Positions 33,500 to 34,984 of a DNA stretch of 34,984 nt are shown in pieces (the stretch's first letter is position 1; each line of letters opens with the position of its first letter). Source of the stretch: CBDUMN01 sp965368335. GTDB taxonomy: Bacteria; Pseudomonadota; Alphaproteobacteria; Rhodospirillales; JAPHRK01. The stretch covers positions 1 through 34,984 of the forward strand of contig CBDUMN010000033.1 of NCBI GenBank assembly GCA_965368335.1, read 5' to 3'. The notes under the pieces are model-generated. The model was not told the origin of the DNA. It searched no databases and saw only the letters and a list, made by a program, of their open reading frames with translations. The position numbers and the translations under genes are program-made.

Positions 33500-33576
33500 G
33501 AATGAACGGCCTTCGGTCGGTGGTTTTAAAGTCAATGTCTTTCTATAAAGAGACTGGTTGGCTGATCGTCAAGGGG

Positions 33577-34590
33577 TCAGCCTGCTTCGTCTCTCGGCGG
33601 ACGGTCGAGCAGACCGGTAATGGTCTTTTCAATATCCGCCCCTTCATTAAGGATTTTGTTGACCGCCGTGCAGATCGGTAAATCCACATTGAGCGAACGG
33701 GCCAGGTCGATTACCGAAGCGGCGGTATGAACGCCTTCCGTCACGGCCTTGCGTCCGCCGAGGATTTCATCGAGCGGCTGGCCTTTGCCAAGCGCGAAGC
33801 CGAGCGAGAAGTTGCGCGACTGCATGGCCGAGCAGGTGAGCGATAAATCGCCGATACCCGAGAGGCCCATGAGAGTCTCCATCTGCGCGCCTTTGGCGAT
33901 GCCCAGCCGGGTGATTTCGGCCAAACCCCGAGTGATCAGAAAGGCCCGTGCGTTGTCGCCCATATCTTTGCCCTGGGCGACGCCGCAGGCGATCGCTAGC
34001 ACGTTCTTGACCGCGCCGCCGATCTGCGCGCCGATGACGTCGGTCGAGCGATAGATACGGAAAAGCGGCGAAGACAGGGCGTCGGTCAGCGCCACGGCGA
34101 GATCCTGGGTTTCGGCGGCCAGGGTGACGGCGGTTGGGCAACGCCGCGCCACTTCGGCGGCGAAGCTCGGGCCGGAAAGCACGGCAAGCGGGGCCTGGGG
34201 CAACTCTTCGGCCACTACTTCGCTCAACAGCATTTCGGTTTTGTTTTCGATTCCCTTGGCGCAGAGAATCATCGGCAGGTCTTGGGGCCAGTCGGCTTTC
34301 AAGGAGCGGCAAAGCCCTCTGACATGTTGGGCGGGCGCGACCATCAGCACCGCTTCGGCCCAGGCGATGGCTTCTTTGAGGTCGGCGGTCGCCGTGATGG
34401 CGGGGTCGAGGGGGTGTCCCGGCAGATAAATGGGGTTTTCGTGGGTTTTGTTGATCGCCTCGGCGACTTCCGGCTCATAGGCCTGCAGCATCACCTGGCG
34501 CCCGGCGCGCTGGGCGGCCATGGCAAGCGCGGTGCCCCAGGCCCCCGCGCCGATAACGGCAATTTTTCGGTATTCGCCCAAAATCGTCAT
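33577..34590 (-). CDS. gpsA: NAD(P)-dependent glycerol-3-phosphate dehydrogenase
   Basis: Reduces dihydroxyacetone phosphate to sn-glycerol-3-phosphate, the backbone precursor for phospholipids. The 337 residues fit the family. The nucleotide site IAVIGAGAWGTALAMAA (10-26) leads, followed by YLPGHPLDPAITATADL, the substrate-binding ILCAKGIENKT, VLSGPSFAAEVARRCPTAV, and the catalytic-lysine segment GGAVKNVLAIACGVAQGKDMGDNARAFLITRGLAE. The start at 34590 has only AAGGG directly before it, so the ribosome site is unusually close; no better start is apparent. It is divergent from a thioesterase gene with 180 bases between the starts. Confidence 0.96.
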   Translation of the reverse strand: MTILGEYRKIAVIGAGAWGTALAMAAQRAGRQVMLQAYEPEVAEAINKTHENPIYLPGHPLDPAITATADLKEAIAWAEAVLMVAPAQHVRGLCRSLKADWPQDLPMILCAKGIENKTEMLLSEVVAEELPQAPLAVLSGPSFAAEVARRCPTAVTLAAETQDLAVALTDALSSPLFRIYRSTDVIGAQIGGAVKNVLAIACGVAQGKDMGDNARAFLITRGLAEITRLGIAKGAQMETLMGLSGIGDLSLTCSAMQSRNFSLGFALGKGQPLDEILGGRKAVTEGVHTAASVIDLARSLNVDLPICTAVNKILNEGADIEKTITGLLDRPPRDEAG

Positions 34591-34659
34591 CCCTTTTTGA
34601 AGCTGCGTTGCTGGGTTTATTTATGGACTGGCCGGGGACTCGGGCGCAAGGGGGTTCCG

Positions 34660-34680
34660 AAACCCTAGGGTTTCCCTAGG
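34660..34680. promoter_or_regulatory. Tandem CCCTAGG palindromes between gpsA and the thioesterase gene
   Basis: AAACCCTAGGGTTT is a perfect 14-base palindrome at 34660-34673. A second CCCTAGG begins 11 bases after the first, one helical turn away, which would put two identical sites on one DNA face. This arrangement fits a regulator binding as adjacent dimers. The protein is unknown. Confidence 0.4.
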
Positions 34681-34770
34681 TTATTAAGATGACGTTGCCT
34701 TTCAGTTTGCTTCGCGTCGGTCAGGACTCTTACACTTGGGCGATTTTTCAATGCAGGTGAAGGGGCGTCC

Positions 34771-34984
34771 ATGTCCGAGCAAATCCCCGAGGGGTTCGAG
34801 CCTTTCCAGTTTAACGACGGTTTTCTAGCGGTCGCCGGTCCCTACTTTTTTAAGCCGGGCGAAGAGGTTACGACCTTCGGCCTCCAGACCGGCCCGCAAC
34901 ACGCCAACCCCAACGGGGTGCTGCATGGCGGAGTCTTGATGTCGTTTGCCGATACGGTTATGGGCACGGCGGGTTATCTCAAGC
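34771..34984 (+). CDS. PaaI-family thioesterase, C-terminally truncated by window edge
   Basis: The first 71 codons are present. The start ATG at 34771 has AAGGGG six bases upstream. The visible sequence contains FEPFQFNDGFLAVAGPYFFK and HANPNGVLHGGVLMSFADTV, the latter being the hot-dog-fold thioesterase signature around the acyl-CoA site (HGGVLMSFAD). PaaI-type enzymes hydrolyse acyl- or phenylacetyl-CoA esters; the substrate cannot be told here. It is divergent from gpsA, sharing the tandem CCCTAGG region. Confidence 0.85.
   Translation, partial: MSEQIPEGFEPFQFNDGFLAVAGPYFFKPGEEVTTFGLQTGPQHANPNGVLHGGVLMSFADTVMGTAGYLK

Overview
The window is a stretch of alphaproteobacterial chromosome, most likely from the Rhodospirillales or a nearby group. 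The evidence is the moderately high GC, a 1613-residue NAD-glutamate dehydrogenase of the large GDH180 type, a chaperedoxin with an intact WCGPC site, an SdhAF4-type DUF1674 protein next to htpX, and the order htpX-rsmB-(glycan genes)-heparinase-(glycan genes)-purH. No insertion sequence, prophage, integrase or CRISPR array is visible, and most genes are core housekeeping. Assignments rest on reading motifs by eye; no database search was run.

Layout. 1-1115 (minus): glnK followed by amtB, with amtB cut by the left edge; a candidate sigma-54 promoter lies upstream. 1396-3595 (minus): a compact protein-quality operon cnoX, LON-N-domain protein, Trm112-like protein, DUF971 protein. 3721-3895 (plus): a tRNA-Gly(GCC) unit with promoter and terminator. 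4080-6260 (plus): a three-gene cassette of an orphan ParA ATPase, a ribbon-helix-helix partner and an exported protein with an HExxxH motif. This is the best candidate here for a poorly described system. 6277-6660 (minus): a small tail-anchored protein. 6823-14068 (plus): gdh, a UMF1/Atg22-type MFS permease and an FkbM-type methyltransferase. 14065-16777: an isochorismatase-fold hydrolase divergent from a LysR regulator, then an MFS permease convergent with LysR. 16838-17160: a Fur-box-like site in front of a 71-residue unknown protein.

17221-28332 (minus) is a long co-directional block: htpX, rsmB, a GT9 glycosyltransferase, a heparinase II/III-like protein, a WecA/WbpL-like polyprenyl-phosphate sugar-phosphate transferase, a membrane-bound nucleotide-sugar 4,6-dehydratase, a TPR-GT61 fusion and purH. 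The five glycan genes plausibly make or modify a surface polysaccharide, starting from a lipid-linked primer sugar. 28433-30055 holds the SdhAF4-like gene and a convergent diguanylate cyclase. 30078-34590 (minus) holds gpsA, a YciI-like protein, an EVE protein overlapping a Rieske ferredoxin, and acs with a strong terminator. A PaaI-type thioesterase runs off the right edge on the plus strand.

Nitrogen handling recurs (GlnK/AmtB ammonium uptake and sensing, and glutamate breakdown by Gdh). So does acetate and C2 metabolism (Acs, SDH assembly). Several starts had to be moved from the longest open frame: TTG for the FkbM, EVE and LON-N genes, GTG for the heparinase, GT61 and dehydratase genes, and internal ATGs for glnK, parA, the hydrolase, lysR, the Fur-box gene, yciI and the diguanylate cyclase.
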